Of a stretch of DNA of 7,484 nt, positions 1 to 7,484 are shown one piece after another; the first letter of the stretch is position 1, and every line of letters starts with the position of its first letter. This DNA comes from Gammaproteobacteria bacterium (GTDB lineage: Bacteria; Pseudomonadota; Gammaproteobacteria; Steroidobacterales; Steroidobacteraceae). The stretch covers positions 1 through 7,484 of the forward strand of contig JAURMS010000327.1 in assembly GCA_030830595.1 (NCBI GenBank), in the 5' to 3' direction. The notes under the pieces are model-generated. The model was not told the origin of the DNA and did not search any database. It saw only the letters and a list, made by a program, of their open reading frames with translations. The translations under genes and the position numbers were made by a program.

Positions 1-422
1 AAGTTTTTTTGAATTTCCTTGGAACGGCGATGCAAACCGGTTGGGACCAAGCCCTGCGAACTCACTACGGATATCCCTCCATAGAATCCCTGGAGGACGC
101 GTGGCTCCTGTCATTGCGTCAGACCAAAAAAACCGCAACCGTGCTGGCTGCATCCCCGGGGGTAATTGCCAATCCAATTACCGCAAAATCAACAAACTCA
201 CTGGTATCCCAATCAAAACCAAATGTCCCAAGCAGTCCCATGACAATGAATCCCACGGCCAAAACAACAGCCATTGTTTCACCGGTTGCCCAATCCAAAC
301 CATCTCCTGAAATTCCGGAAAATGGTTCAAATTCAAAACAATCAATCCCAGGCATTCGCCTTGGCCCGCCCAGGTTTGCAAATGGAAAACAAGCCAACCC
401 GGTCTTACTCATAAACAATTAA
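1..422 (+). CDS. C-terminal part of a large planctomycete-type protein (possibly peptidase-MA-like), 5' end outside window
   Basis: The frame is open to the left edge. A TTG at position 9 is not a credible start because the codons before it also read through as protein. The first 35 or so visible residues hold a compact segment with GWDQAL, HYGYPS and EDAWLLSLRQTK. This resembles the helical end of planctomycete proteins whose catalytic region is a gluzincin (peptidase MA-like) domain, in which a 'GWD.A...HYG...v..LE.AW' stretch follows the HExxH region. The HExxH region would lie outside the window and is not seen. After residue 40 the protein becomes a low-complexity Ser/Pro/Thr/Lys/Asn tail with no hydrophobic segment, closing with IRLGPPRFANG, which looks like a planctomycete-style C-terminus. 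The tail is AT-richer than the rest of the window (29 of 60 bases are G/C in 241-300). The gene converges on the rRNA unit. Family assignment is from memory and the function is an inference. Confidence 0.6.
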   Translation, partial: VFLNFLGTAMQTGWDQALRTHYGYPSIESLEDAWLLSLRQTKKTATVLAASPGVIANPITAKSTNSLVSQSKPNVPSSPMTMNPTAKTTAIVSPVAQSKPSPEIPENGSNSKQSIPGIRLGPPRFANGKQANPVLLINN

Positions 423-509
423 AATCAAAAAGCTCCCTAGGGAATAACAAATCCCTCAAGCCTGAGCTCAGGGTAGCAGGGGATAGGAGTTTGGGGTGTA
501 TGAAACAGG

Positions 510-542
510 ACGAGCCCCGCTTCTTTTGGAAGCGGGGCTCGT
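510..542 (-). terminator. Terminator hairpin of the 23S-5S unit
   Basis: Positions 510-523 pair with 529-542 in a perfect 14-bp, very GC-rich stem around a 5-nt loop (TTTTG on the + strand). It begins only 3 nt beyond the predicted 3' end of 5S rRNA on the - strand. The downstream - strand sequence has a short, interrupted T-rich stretch (TGTTTCAT) rather than a clean U-tract. The position argues for transcription termination and/or 5S 3'-end processing of the rRNA transcript. It could also limit read-through from the convergent gene ending at 422. Confidence 0.75.
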
Positions 543-545
543 GAA

Positions 546-653
546 CCCGGCGATAACCTACTCTCGCCCTTGAGGGACTACCATTGGCCCTGAATGCTTG
601 ACGGCCGTGTTCGGAATGGGAACGGGTATGACCATTCAGGCAAGGTCACCGGG
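546..653 (-). rRNA. rrf: 5S ribosomal RNA
   Basis: The reverse complement starts CCCGGTGACC and ends ATCGCCGGG. These ends pair in an 8-bp helix I (CCCGGTGA with TATCGCCGGG, one G-U). The conserved loop with CCGAACACGG (rc of 602-615) and the GAGAGTAGG motif near the 3' end are present. About 108 nt is normal for bacterial 5S. It lies downstream of 23S with a spacer of roughly 90 nt and is followed at once by a strong hairpin, so it is the last gene of the unit. Ends are set by helix I and may be off by one or two bases. Confidence 0.95.
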
Positions 654-745
654 AAGTCTGGAGGTGTGTGCCGGCTTTTTGGCCGCAAGCGAGGTATCGA
701 TTGGAGTGATGCCTGGTAATGAGGCTCCGCGGAGGGCGGAGTCGA

Positions 746-3542
<2,797 letters not shown>

Positions 3543-3789
3543 GCATCGACCCCAACCTCCCGAAGGAAGCCAGAGCCGACCGCACTCACCTCGCACTCCC
3601 ACCAGGTCCCATGACCCAATAAGAGCGGCATGAGTCTCGATCCTTGCTCTCTCGCTCGCCTCAATTCTCAGGCATCACTCAATTCAATCAAGCAACCCAA
3701 ACCAAACACATCCACACAGCCAGCTCGCACCAGCTACGCAAACGCACTCGGCCCAAGTCGCCTCGGTGATACCTCGCGCACACACCCAG

Positions 3790-3803
3790 TTGTCAAAGAA
3801 CAA
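3790..3803 (-). promoter_or_regulatory. boxA-like rRNA antitermination site
   Basis: On the - strand this reads TTGTTCTTTGACAA, close to the bacterial rRNA boxA consensus (TGCTCTTTAACA and relatives such as TGTTCTTTGACA). boxA in nascent RNA binds NusB-NusE (S10) and assembles the rRNA antitermination complex, which keeps polymerase processive and helps folding and RNase III processing. It sits in the 16S-23S-type spacer about 250 nt upstream of mature 23S, where a second boxA is found in many bacterial rRNA operons. It directly follows a strong hairpin, matching the boxB-then-boxA order. The call is by motif and position only. Confidence 0.6.
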
Positions 3804-3830
3804 AGGTGACCGGTATTACCGGTCACCTTT
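3802..3830 (-). promoter_or_regulatory. Strong hairpin just upstream of boxA (boxB-like)
   Basis: Positions 3802-3814 pair perfectly with 3818-3830 (13 bp) around a 3-nt loop. In - strand RNA the stem ends in ACCTTTG and runs straight into the boxA-like element, overlapping it by two bases. In E. coli rRNA leaders a boxB stem-loop precedes boxA, so this is the likely counterpart. A terminator reading (stem plus TTTGTTCTTT) is possible but makes little sense in front of 23S, unless it is overridden by antitermination. Confidence 0.55.
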
Positions 3831-4008
3831 CTCCGCTTGCGCGGGAGCTGCACTACTTTCGGCTGCGCCAAGTAATGCGGCTCTCGAACAAGTGAGAAGG
3901 AAACTTAGCTGAAGGTTTGATTGGAATGCAAGGCCTTTTGGAAAAATAATTCCCCGCCACCCCCCGATCAATCCCCAGCCCTTCCTCAGTCAACCCAGCC
4001 AAACCCAA

Positions 4009-4024
4009 CCATCCATCAGGATGG
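4009..4024 (-). other. Small hairpin 3' of tRNA-Ala
   Basis: CCATCC (4009-4014) pairs with GGATGG (4019-4024) around a 4-nt loop, 6 nt beyond the tRNA-Ala 3' end on the - strand, followed by a G/T-rich run. It probably helps tRNA 3' trailer processing. It is too weak to be called a terminator. Confidence 0.35.
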
Positions 4025-4030
4025 CTCAAT

Positions 4031-4103
4031 TGGAGATGAGGAGACTCGAACTCCTGACATCCTGCTTGCAAAGCAGGCGCTCTACCAACTGAGCTACATC
4101 CCC
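4031..4103 (-). tRNA. tRNA-Ala (anticodon UGC)
   Basis: The reverse complement folds as a full cloverleaf. The acceptor stem is GGGGATG/CATCTCC with one G-U, the D arm is GCTC...GAGC, the anticodon stem is CCTGC/GCAGG with loop TTTGCAA, and the T arm contains GTTCGAGTC. The anticodon TGC lies at 4068-4070. Discriminator A is at 4031. The next - strand bases are ATT, so CCA is not encoded and must be added by the CCA-adding enzyme. Length is 73 nt. It forms the classic Ile-Ala pair of bacterial rRNA spacers with the gene at 4180-4253, here without 16S. Confidence 0.97.
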
Positions 4104-4142
4104 GATGAAGGATTGTCTTGTGGAAATCCATTCCAAAAGAGG

Positions 4143-4166
4143 CGGCGACGGTTGGCCTCGTCGCCG
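4143..4166 (-). other. Hairpin between the two tRNAs
   Basis: CGGCGACG (4143-4150) pairs with CGTCGCCG (4159-4166) around an 8-nt loop, within the 76-nt gap separating tRNA-Ile and tRNA-Ala. It is an 8-bp stem 14 nt after tRNA-Ile. A role in spacing or processing of the precursor is plausible. No T-tract follows, so it is not a terminator. Confidence 0.4.
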
Positions 4167-4179
4167 TAAATCCTTACAG

Positions 4180-4253
4180 TGGGCGTACTTGGATTCGAAC
4201 CAAGGACCTCAGCTTTATCAGAGCTGCGCTCTAGCCAACTGAGCTATACGCCC
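4180..4253 (-). tRNA. tRNA-Ile (anticodon GAU)
   Basis: The reverse complement gives a perfect acceptor stem (GGGCGTA/TACGCCC), D arm GCTC...GAGC, anticodon stem CAGCT/AGCTG with loop CTGATAA, and T stem CTTGG/CCAAG around TTCGAAT. The anticodon GAT is at 4217-4219. Length is 74 nt with discriminator A at 4180; the following bases are CTG, so CCA is not encoded. It is the first gene of the - strand unit. In a linked operon a 16S gene would end shortly upstream (at higher coordinates), but none is present. Confidence 0.97.
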
Positions 4254-4290
4254 TTTGATCTCCTTCGGGCCGGGGCCCAAAAGAAGAACC

Positions 4291-4306
4291 GGGGGATCGT
4301 TCCCCC
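4291..4306 (-). other. Hairpin in the leader of the tRNA/23S transcript
   Basis: GGGGGA (4291-4296) pairs with TCCCCC (4301-4306) around a 4-nt loop. On the - strand it lies just downstream of the candidate promoter and is followed by GGTTCTTCTTTTGG. It may be the boxB-like part of the operon leader, but the following T-rich stretch is a poor boxA match, so this is weak. Confidence 0.3.
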
Positions 4307-4316
4307 TGAGATTTCC

Positions 4317-4344
4317 AAGTTACCATTTGATCGTTCCGAGTCAA
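4317..4344 (-). promoter_or_regulatory. Candidate sigma70-type promoter of the tRNA-Ile/tRNA-Ala/23S/5S unit
   Basis: On the - strand TTGACT (4339-4344, five of six with the -35 consensus) is followed after 16 nt by TAACTT (4317-4322, a poor -10 with three of six). A start near 4310 would give a leader of about 55 nt before tRNA-Ile. It is the best-placed match, because no 16S gene lies upstream from which the unit could be transcribed. Confidence 0.35.
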
Positions 4345-4738
4345 CCAAAGTCGGTCGTCTTCCTGTCTTCCTTTTGCCCCGCCGGACCGCTCTTTTGGCC
4401 TATTCTGCCAGAGATGACTGAATTTGGGGCAGGTCTCTGGCAGCGCCCGCCCACTACCCACCCCTTCCCTTGCCTCTGGCGGTTGCCAATGATCTGCTTT
4501 CCAACCCGACTTCTACCCCGTAGCTTGGGATGTAGCCTTTTCGCTGTCCGGAGATCCCCGGCGGGGGCGACCGATGACGGTTGGCCCTTTCCCGCTCAAT
4601 GATCCGGAAACCGGCCCGTTAAACAGGGCTGGGGCGGGAGCCTGTATCCCTCCCGGGCTATTGCAGCCCGGATGATTTGGGAAAAAGGCAATTTGGCATT
4701 CCGATTCACGATTTCGCGCGGCCGAGGCCCGCCACCTT

Positions 4739-4743
4739 GAGGA
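4739..4743 (+). promoter_or_regulatory. Ribosome-binding site for the SEC-C/TPR gene
   Basis: GAGGA lies 9 nt before the ATG at 4753 and decides this start. The next in-frame ATG falls inside the TPR region and would lose the cysteine motif. Confidence 0.6.
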
Positions 4744-4752
4744 TTTAGTTTT

Positions 4753-5490
4753 ATGAGCGACCCATACGCCCTGTGCTCGTGCGGAAGCGGCAAAAAGTTC
4801 CGTTTCTGCTGCCAGGGCATTGCCAGCACCCTGGAAAAGGCTTTTTCCCAGGCCCGCGCAGGTCAGCTGGATTCGGCCTTGCGGACGATGGATCAGGCGA
4901 TCGGATCCGAGCCGAAAAACCTGGAACTCCGACTGCACAAAGCAAAGCTGCTCGACGCGCTCAAACGCCGTCCCGAAGCCGAAAAGGCTCTGGATGATGC
5001 GATCGCCATCGATGCCAACTTCGCTCCGGCCCATTTCCAGCGTGCCCTCTGGAGGCGTCAGGAAGGGGAGATTCCAGGTGCGGCTATTCTCGCCCGCAAG
5101 GCGGTCGACATGTACTCCCTGGACGCCAAGGAGCAAATCGCCCAAGTCTATGCTTTTTTGAGTCAGGTTGAATCGCAGCTGGGCCGGCCGATCTCGACCG
5201 CGGGCACGCCGGCGACCGTGGTGTGCGGGGGCACCTCGTTGAGCACGACCGAGCCCGCCGCTATCTGCGCGCCATCGCCGATGCGGATGTTGCCGAGAAT
5301 CTTCGCGCCGGCGCTGATCAGCACGCCGTTGCCGACCTTGGGGTGGCGGTCGCCGCTCTCCTTGCCGGTGCCGCCCAGGGTCACGGATTGCATGATCGAT
5401 ACGTTGTCCCCTACCACCGCAGTCTCGCCGATGACGATGCCGGTGGCGTGGTCGAGCATGATGCCGCGGCCGATGCGGGCGGCGGGATGA
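4753..5490 (+). CDS. SEC-C motif / TPR protein, 3' end replaced (native part ends about 5165-5190)
   Basis: The N-terminus MSDPYALCSCGSGKKFRFCC is a textbook SEC-C zinc-binding motif, with C8, C10, C19 and C20 (C-x-C-x8-C-C). Residues of about 27-125 form three TPR-like helical pairs, with repeated A..L..ALDDAI..D patterns such as the stretch around residues 76-98. SEC-C/TPR proteins of this layout are common in planctomycetes, are usually much longer, and have no firmly known role; the zinc motif is shared with SecA and suggests protein binding. From about residue 138-146 onward the translation is simply the antisense of cysE: it turns Ser/Pro/Thr-rich, loses helical pattern and runs to a chance stop at 5490. 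The true gene therefore has no visible C-terminus. It is divergent from the rRNA unit. The truncation may be biological or a contig join. Confidence 0.65.
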   Translation: MSDPYALCSCGSGKKFRFCCQGIASTLEKAFSQARAGQLDSALRTMDQAIGSEPKNLELRLHKAKLLDALKRRPEAEKALDDAIAIDANFAPAHFQRALWRRQEGEIPGAAILARKAVDMYSLDAKEQIAQVYAFLSQVESQLGRPISTAGTPATVVCGGTSLSTTEPAAICAPSPMRMLPRIFAPALISTPLPTLGWRSPLSLPVPPRVTDCMIDTLSPTTAVSPMTMPVAWSSMMPRPMRAAG

Positions 5491-5939
5491 ATGTCCACGG
5501 CGAACTCCACCGACATCAGGTTCTGAAAGAACAGCGCCAGTTCGCGGCGGCCGTGGCGCCATAGCCAGTGCGCGACGCGGTAGGTCTGCAGGGCGTGAAA
5601 GCCCTTGAAGTAGAGCAGAGAGGTGGAGTACCTGGGGCAGGCCGAGTCGCGTTGTCTGACGGCGACGATATCGTCGCGGACGGCAGCGATGATGTCCGGG
5701 TCGGCGACGAAGGCCCGGTCGATCACCTCGCGCAGCAGCAGGGCGGAGGCGGTGGCGCTGTCGAGCTTGCTGGCCAGGTGAAAACTCAGTGCCGCGGCCA
5801 GGCTGTCATGGTTTAAAATGGTCGCATGGAGGAAACTGGCCAGGATCGGCTCTTTGCCGGCTTCCGCGGCTGTTTCCTCGCGGATGGTCTGCCAGATGGG
5901 GTCCTCAGCGGCTCCGGCACCCGTCGCCTCGTTTTGCAT
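5163..5939 (-). CDS. cysE: Serine O-acetyltransferase, long form, C-terminal tail missing
   Basis: The enzyme makes O-acetyl-L-serine from acetyl-CoA and L-serine, the first step of cysteine synthesis in the cytoplasm. It aligns without gaps to E. coli CysE from remembered sequence. The N-terminal helical domain includes PILASF and YFKGFHALQTYR. The left-handed beta-helix follows with VDIHPAARIGRGIMLDHATG, SVTLGGTGK and GDRHPKVGNG. Catalytic equivalents of E. coli D143, H158 and H193 are D149, H164 and H199. Similarity ends at GVPAVEIGRP (residue 253); five odd residues follow and then a TGA at 5163-5165. The E. coli enzyme has about 20 more residues, whose end docks into CysK (O-acetylserine sulfhydrylase), so this copy would lack the cysteine-synthase tail. 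The missing part coincides with the collision with the SEC-C/TPR frame. The ATG at 5937-5939 has only a weak AGG upstream. Codon third positions are strongly G/C. Confidence 0.93.
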   Translation of the reverse strand: MQNEATGAGAAEDPIWQTIREETAAEAGKEPILASFLHATILNHDSLAAALSFHLASKLDSATASALLLREVIDRAFVADPDIIAAVRDDIVAVRQRDSACPRYSTSLLYFKGFHALQTYRVAHWLWRHGRRELALFFQNLMSVEFAVDIHPAARIGRGIMLDHATGIVIGETAVVGDNVSIMQSVTLGGTGKESGDRHPKVGNGVLISAGAKILGNIRIGDGAQIAAGSVVLNEVPPHTTVAGVPAVEIGRPSCDST

Positions 5940-6088
5940 CGCCTGAACTCTGTCTCGTTGCGCTACAGATCGACTTTAACCCAAGCGCACACAAAAATCA
6001 TCGCCCTGGACCTGCCCGGGCTCGCGCAGGGAGATCGATCAGCGCTCCTGCCGGCGTCAAACTCGACAATTCTGAGAGCACCCTCGTC

Positions 6089-6811
6089 ATGCGACAGGAT
6101 CGACGTCCCTATTGGGTCAAGAAAATCTACATCCGTTACCGCACCTGGTATACCAACCACTTTCTGCGGCCGGCCTGCGATGAACTGGGCGACTATCACA
6201 CCGTCATGAAACCCTGGTACGTCCATATCGGCGGCCCCAACATCCGCATCGGCAAATGCGCCACCCTGGTCGCGGAGCCCGATGCCTGGGTGCGGATCGG
6301 CGTATGGGGCAGCGCGCCGGGGCGGGGCAGCATCAGCATTGGCGATTACGTGATGATCAGCCCCGGCACCCGCATCAGCGCCTCGGAGTCGATCACCATC
6401 GGCCACTCGGTGATGATGGCCAACGGCGTCTACATCACCGACTCTGACTGGCACGGCATCTATGACCGCACCCGGCGCGACGACCTGCGGCGGCCGGTGG
6501 TGATCGGGGACAACGCCTGGCTGGGCGATAACAGCACGGTGCTCAAGGGCGTCACCATCGGGGCGAACAGCATCGTCGCGGCGCGCGCCGTGGTCACCAG
6601 GGACGTCCCGGCCAATGTGATCGTGGCCGGCAACCCGGCCCGCGTGGTGCGCGAACTGGACCCGGACCGGGGTTACGTGACGCGGGCGGATTACTTTGCC
6701 GACCCGGCCGCGCTGCTGCGCTACTACGATGCGGTGGAGCGCCAGGTGCTGTCGCCCAACGGCCTGTTCAGCTGGCTGCGCATGCTGCTGTGGCCGACCA
6801 CGCGCGATTGA
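6089..6811 (+). CDS. Left-handed beta-helix acyltransferase (WbbJ/maltose O-acetyltransferase-like)
   Basis: A 240-residue protein. After a basic N-terminus (MRQDRRPYWVKKIYIRYRTW) come hexapeptide repeats of the LbH fold from about residue 50 to 185: VRIGVW, ISIGDYVMIS, ITIGHSVMM, VVIGDNAWLG, VTIGANSIVAA. They include the acetyl/acyl-CoA transferase signature around SDWHGIYDR, whose His is the likely catalytic base, and AGNPARVVRELD at the close. A helical C-terminal extension of about 50 residues follows and ends LLWPTTRD. Proteins of this arrangement are widespread in Gammaproteobacteria as putative sugar or lipid O-acyltransferases; the acceptor is unknown. The ATG at 6089 was chosen because the open frame upstream (from 5789) is antisense to cysE and unlike protein. 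The gene is divergent from cysE (149-nt gap) and convergent with the next gene (13-nt gap). No signal peptide or membrane helix is visible. Confidence 0.85.
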   Translation: MRQDRRPYWVKKIYIRYRTWYTNHFLRPACDELGDYHTVMKPWYVHIGGPNIRIGKCATLVAEPDAWVRIGVWGSAPGRGSISIGDYVMISPGTRISASESITIGHSVMMANGVYITDSDWHGIYDRTRRDDLRRPVVIGDNAWLGDNSTVLKGVTIGANSIVAARAVVTRDVPANVIVAGNPARVVRELDPDRGYVTRADYFADPAALLRYYDAVERQVLSPNGLFSWLRMLLWPTTRD

Positions 6812-6824
6812 CGCGTGCACCGCT

Positions 6825-7484
6825 TCAGTACTGGTAGAGCGGCACCCGGGCCAGCAGCAGTGCGATCTGCCGGTTGAGTCCGGCCAGGTAGGGTTCGATC
6901 TCTGCGTCGCTCAAGGTGGCCAGTTGCTGGGTGACGTCCTGCTGCGGCAGTGCGCTGGGGCGGGGCAGCAGCTGGTCGTCGTAGACCAGGCCAGCCACGT
7001 CCGTCTGCAGGCGCTGCGCGGTGCCAGGCGCCGCCGCCAGCTCGGCGAAGCGGATGCCGGCCTTGTCGGCCATCAGGTCGGCCAGGTCGAAGCCCGAGTA
7101 GGTCTGGGAGTCGTTCAGCTCCTTCTGCAGGCCCATGAACTCGGCGAGCTTGTCGCCGGCAAACAGCGAGATGAGCGCCGAGGTGACGAAATGCTGGGCC
7201 AGGTCCTTGCGCCGGTGCAGGGTCAGCTCGAGGCGCTTGGCGGGTTGGCCGAAGCGGGAGCCGAGGCGGGTGAACTCCAGCAGTGCGGGGTCGGCCGCGT
7301 ACATGGCCAGGCTGACCAGCGCGGCGGTGTTTTCCATGGGCGGACTGCCGCCGGCGCCGCTGCGCTGGCGGGCCAGCTCGAAAGCCGGACTCATCAGCCC
7401 GAGCAGCGGATAGCGGTTGCCGCGCAGTCCCTGGCTGATGGGCTCGAGGTGCGCCAGATAGCGCTCGACCAGCGCCGCGTCGAT
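6825..7484 (-). CDS. Conserved-looking protein of unknown function, N-terminus outside window
   Basis: The frame is open from the TGA at 6825-6827 to the right edge, adding at least 30 residues before the first internal Met (7392-7394), so the start lies beyond the window. At least 219 residues are visible. The middle (about residues 80-135 of the visible part) has a strikingly regular pattern: RRKDLAQHFVTSAL, then GLQKELNDSQ, SGFDLADLMADKAG. The order D...HF..SA, GL.KE..DS, GF...DL..D.AG recalls YfiM/DUF2279-type and VanZ-like proteins, where His, Glu and Asp recur at such positions. Here the segments between are not clearly membrane-spanning. This likeness is an inference. An upstream GAGGSPPMENTA stretch may be a loop. 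The gene is convergent with the acyltransferase. Function is not recognised. Confidence 0.7.
   Translation of the reverse strand: MDAALVERYLAHLEPISQGLRGNRYPLLGLMSPAFELARQRSGAGGSPPMENTAALVSLAMYAADPALLEFTRLGSRFGQPAKRLELTLHRRKDLAQHFVTSALISLFAGDKLAEFMGLQKELNDSQTYSGFDLADLMADKAGIRFAELAAAPGTAQRLQTDVAGLVYDDQLLPRPSALPQQDVTQQLATLSDAEIEPYLAGLNRQIALLLARVPLYQY

Larger units (their letters stand above)
3543..4030 (-). other. Spacer between tRNA-Ala and 23S rRNA
   Basis: About 490 nt without a coding gene, transcribed as part of the rRNA precursor. It holds, in transcription order, a short hairpin just after tRNA-Ala, a strong 13-bp hairpin (3802-3830), a boxA-like site (3790-3803) and then about 190 nt of leader up to the 23S processing stem. 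I saw no tRNA in it beyond tRNA-Ala. Open frames in it are short and do not look like protein. Confidence 0.75.
4254..4752. other. Gene-free region between tRNA-Ile and the SEC-C/TPR gene; no 16S rRNA
   Basis: About 500 nt. I looked for the 3' end of 16S (the anti-Shine-Dalgarno end and the GTAACAAGGTAGCCGTA-type segment) on the - strand and did not find it. The region holds a candidate promoter for the tRNA/23S unit near 4317-4344, a GC hairpin at 4291-4306, a 7-bp inverted repeat at 4653-4671 (loop ATTGC), and the ribosome-binding site of the + strand gene. Frames crossing it on both strands do not resemble protein. It works as a divergent intergenic region between the rRNA unit and the SEC-C/TPR gene. 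Confidence 0.7.

Noticed and set aside
119..418. A - strand frame of 99 codons with hydrophobic stretches, opposite the left-edge gene.
   Set aside because: The hydrophobicity follows from Thr/Ser/Asn/Gln-rich codons on the other strand; the + strand frame has the recognisable GWD...HYG segment and a planctomycete-like end.
434..472. Two short perfect palindromes, TCCCTAGGGA (434-443) and CCTGAGCTCAGG (461-472), between the left gene and the terminator.
   Set aside because: They lack loops or a following T-tract, and with no repeat copies elsewhere they cannot be told from chance.
4031..4253. tRNA genes as a phage or island attachment site.
   Set aside because: No partial repeat of either tRNA 3' end was noticed in the window and no integrase is present.
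4513..5562. A long - strand frame of 349 codons opposite the SEC-C/TPR gene and part of cysE.
   Set aside because: It is Arg/His/Gly-rich with no fold pattern, is antisense to a convincing SEC-C/TPR coding region, and overlaps cysE out of frame; it is a GC-rich shadow.
5789..6088. N-terminal extension of the acyltransferase frame by 100 codons.
   Set aside because: The extension is antisense to the start of cysE and reads as low-complexity Pro/Arg/Ser sequence; the family's N-terminus matches the Met at 6089.
5963..6820. A - strand frame of 285 codons opposite the acyltransferase.
   Set aside because: It is exactly antisense to a gene with clear hexapeptide repeats, and its own translation is Asp/Ala/Val/His repeats typical of GC-rich shadows.

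Overview
The window looks bacterial and falls into two parts that do not belong together comfortably. The left part (1 to about 5165) suggests a planctomycete, possibly Gemmataceae-like. The evidence is the end of a large secreted-type protein with a planctomycete-style C-terminus, a short SEC-C/TPR protein of a type common in that phylum, and an rRNA unit with no 16S gene in front of it. The right part (about 5165 to 7484) has higher GC and near-universal G/C third positions. Its genes read like those of a GC-rich proteobacterium, most likely a gammaproteobacterium. These taxonomic calls come from recalled protein families, not from a search.

Layout, left to right. (i) The 3' end of a protein-coding gene on the + strand, ending at 422. 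(ii) An rRNA/tRNA unit on the - strand, read from right to left: a candidate promoter near 4317-4344, tRNA-Ile(GAU), tRNA-Ala(UGC), a spacer of about 490 nt carrying a strong hairpin followed by a boxA-like antitermination site, a full-length 23S rRNA, 5S rRNA and a strong terminator hairpin at 510-542. (iii) A gene-free stretch of about 500 nt where the 16S gene would normally be; it holds no 16S sequence. (iv) A SEC-C/TPR gene on the + strand starting at 4753. (v) cysE (serine O-acetyltransferase) on the - strand, whose reading frame collides head-on with the SEC-C/TPR gene around 5163-5190. (vi) A left-handed beta-helix acyltransferase on the + strand (6089-6811), divergent from cysE. (vii) A - strand gene of unrecognised function that runs off the right edge.

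How the genes work together. The rRNA unit is the only clear transcription unit: two tRNAs, 23S and 5S, with processing stems, an antitermination-like element and a terminator. It appears to be an unlinked large-subunit rRNA operon that keeps the tRNA-Ile/tRNA-Ala pair normally found between 16S and 23S. The coding genes to the right do not form an evident pathway with it.

The most important caution is at 5160-5190. Two convergent genes, each apparently missing its natural C-terminus, meet at one point where base composition also changes. A chimeric contig is the simplest explanation, and a recent illegitimate recombination is the alternative. I did not find a convincing new multi-gene system in this window.
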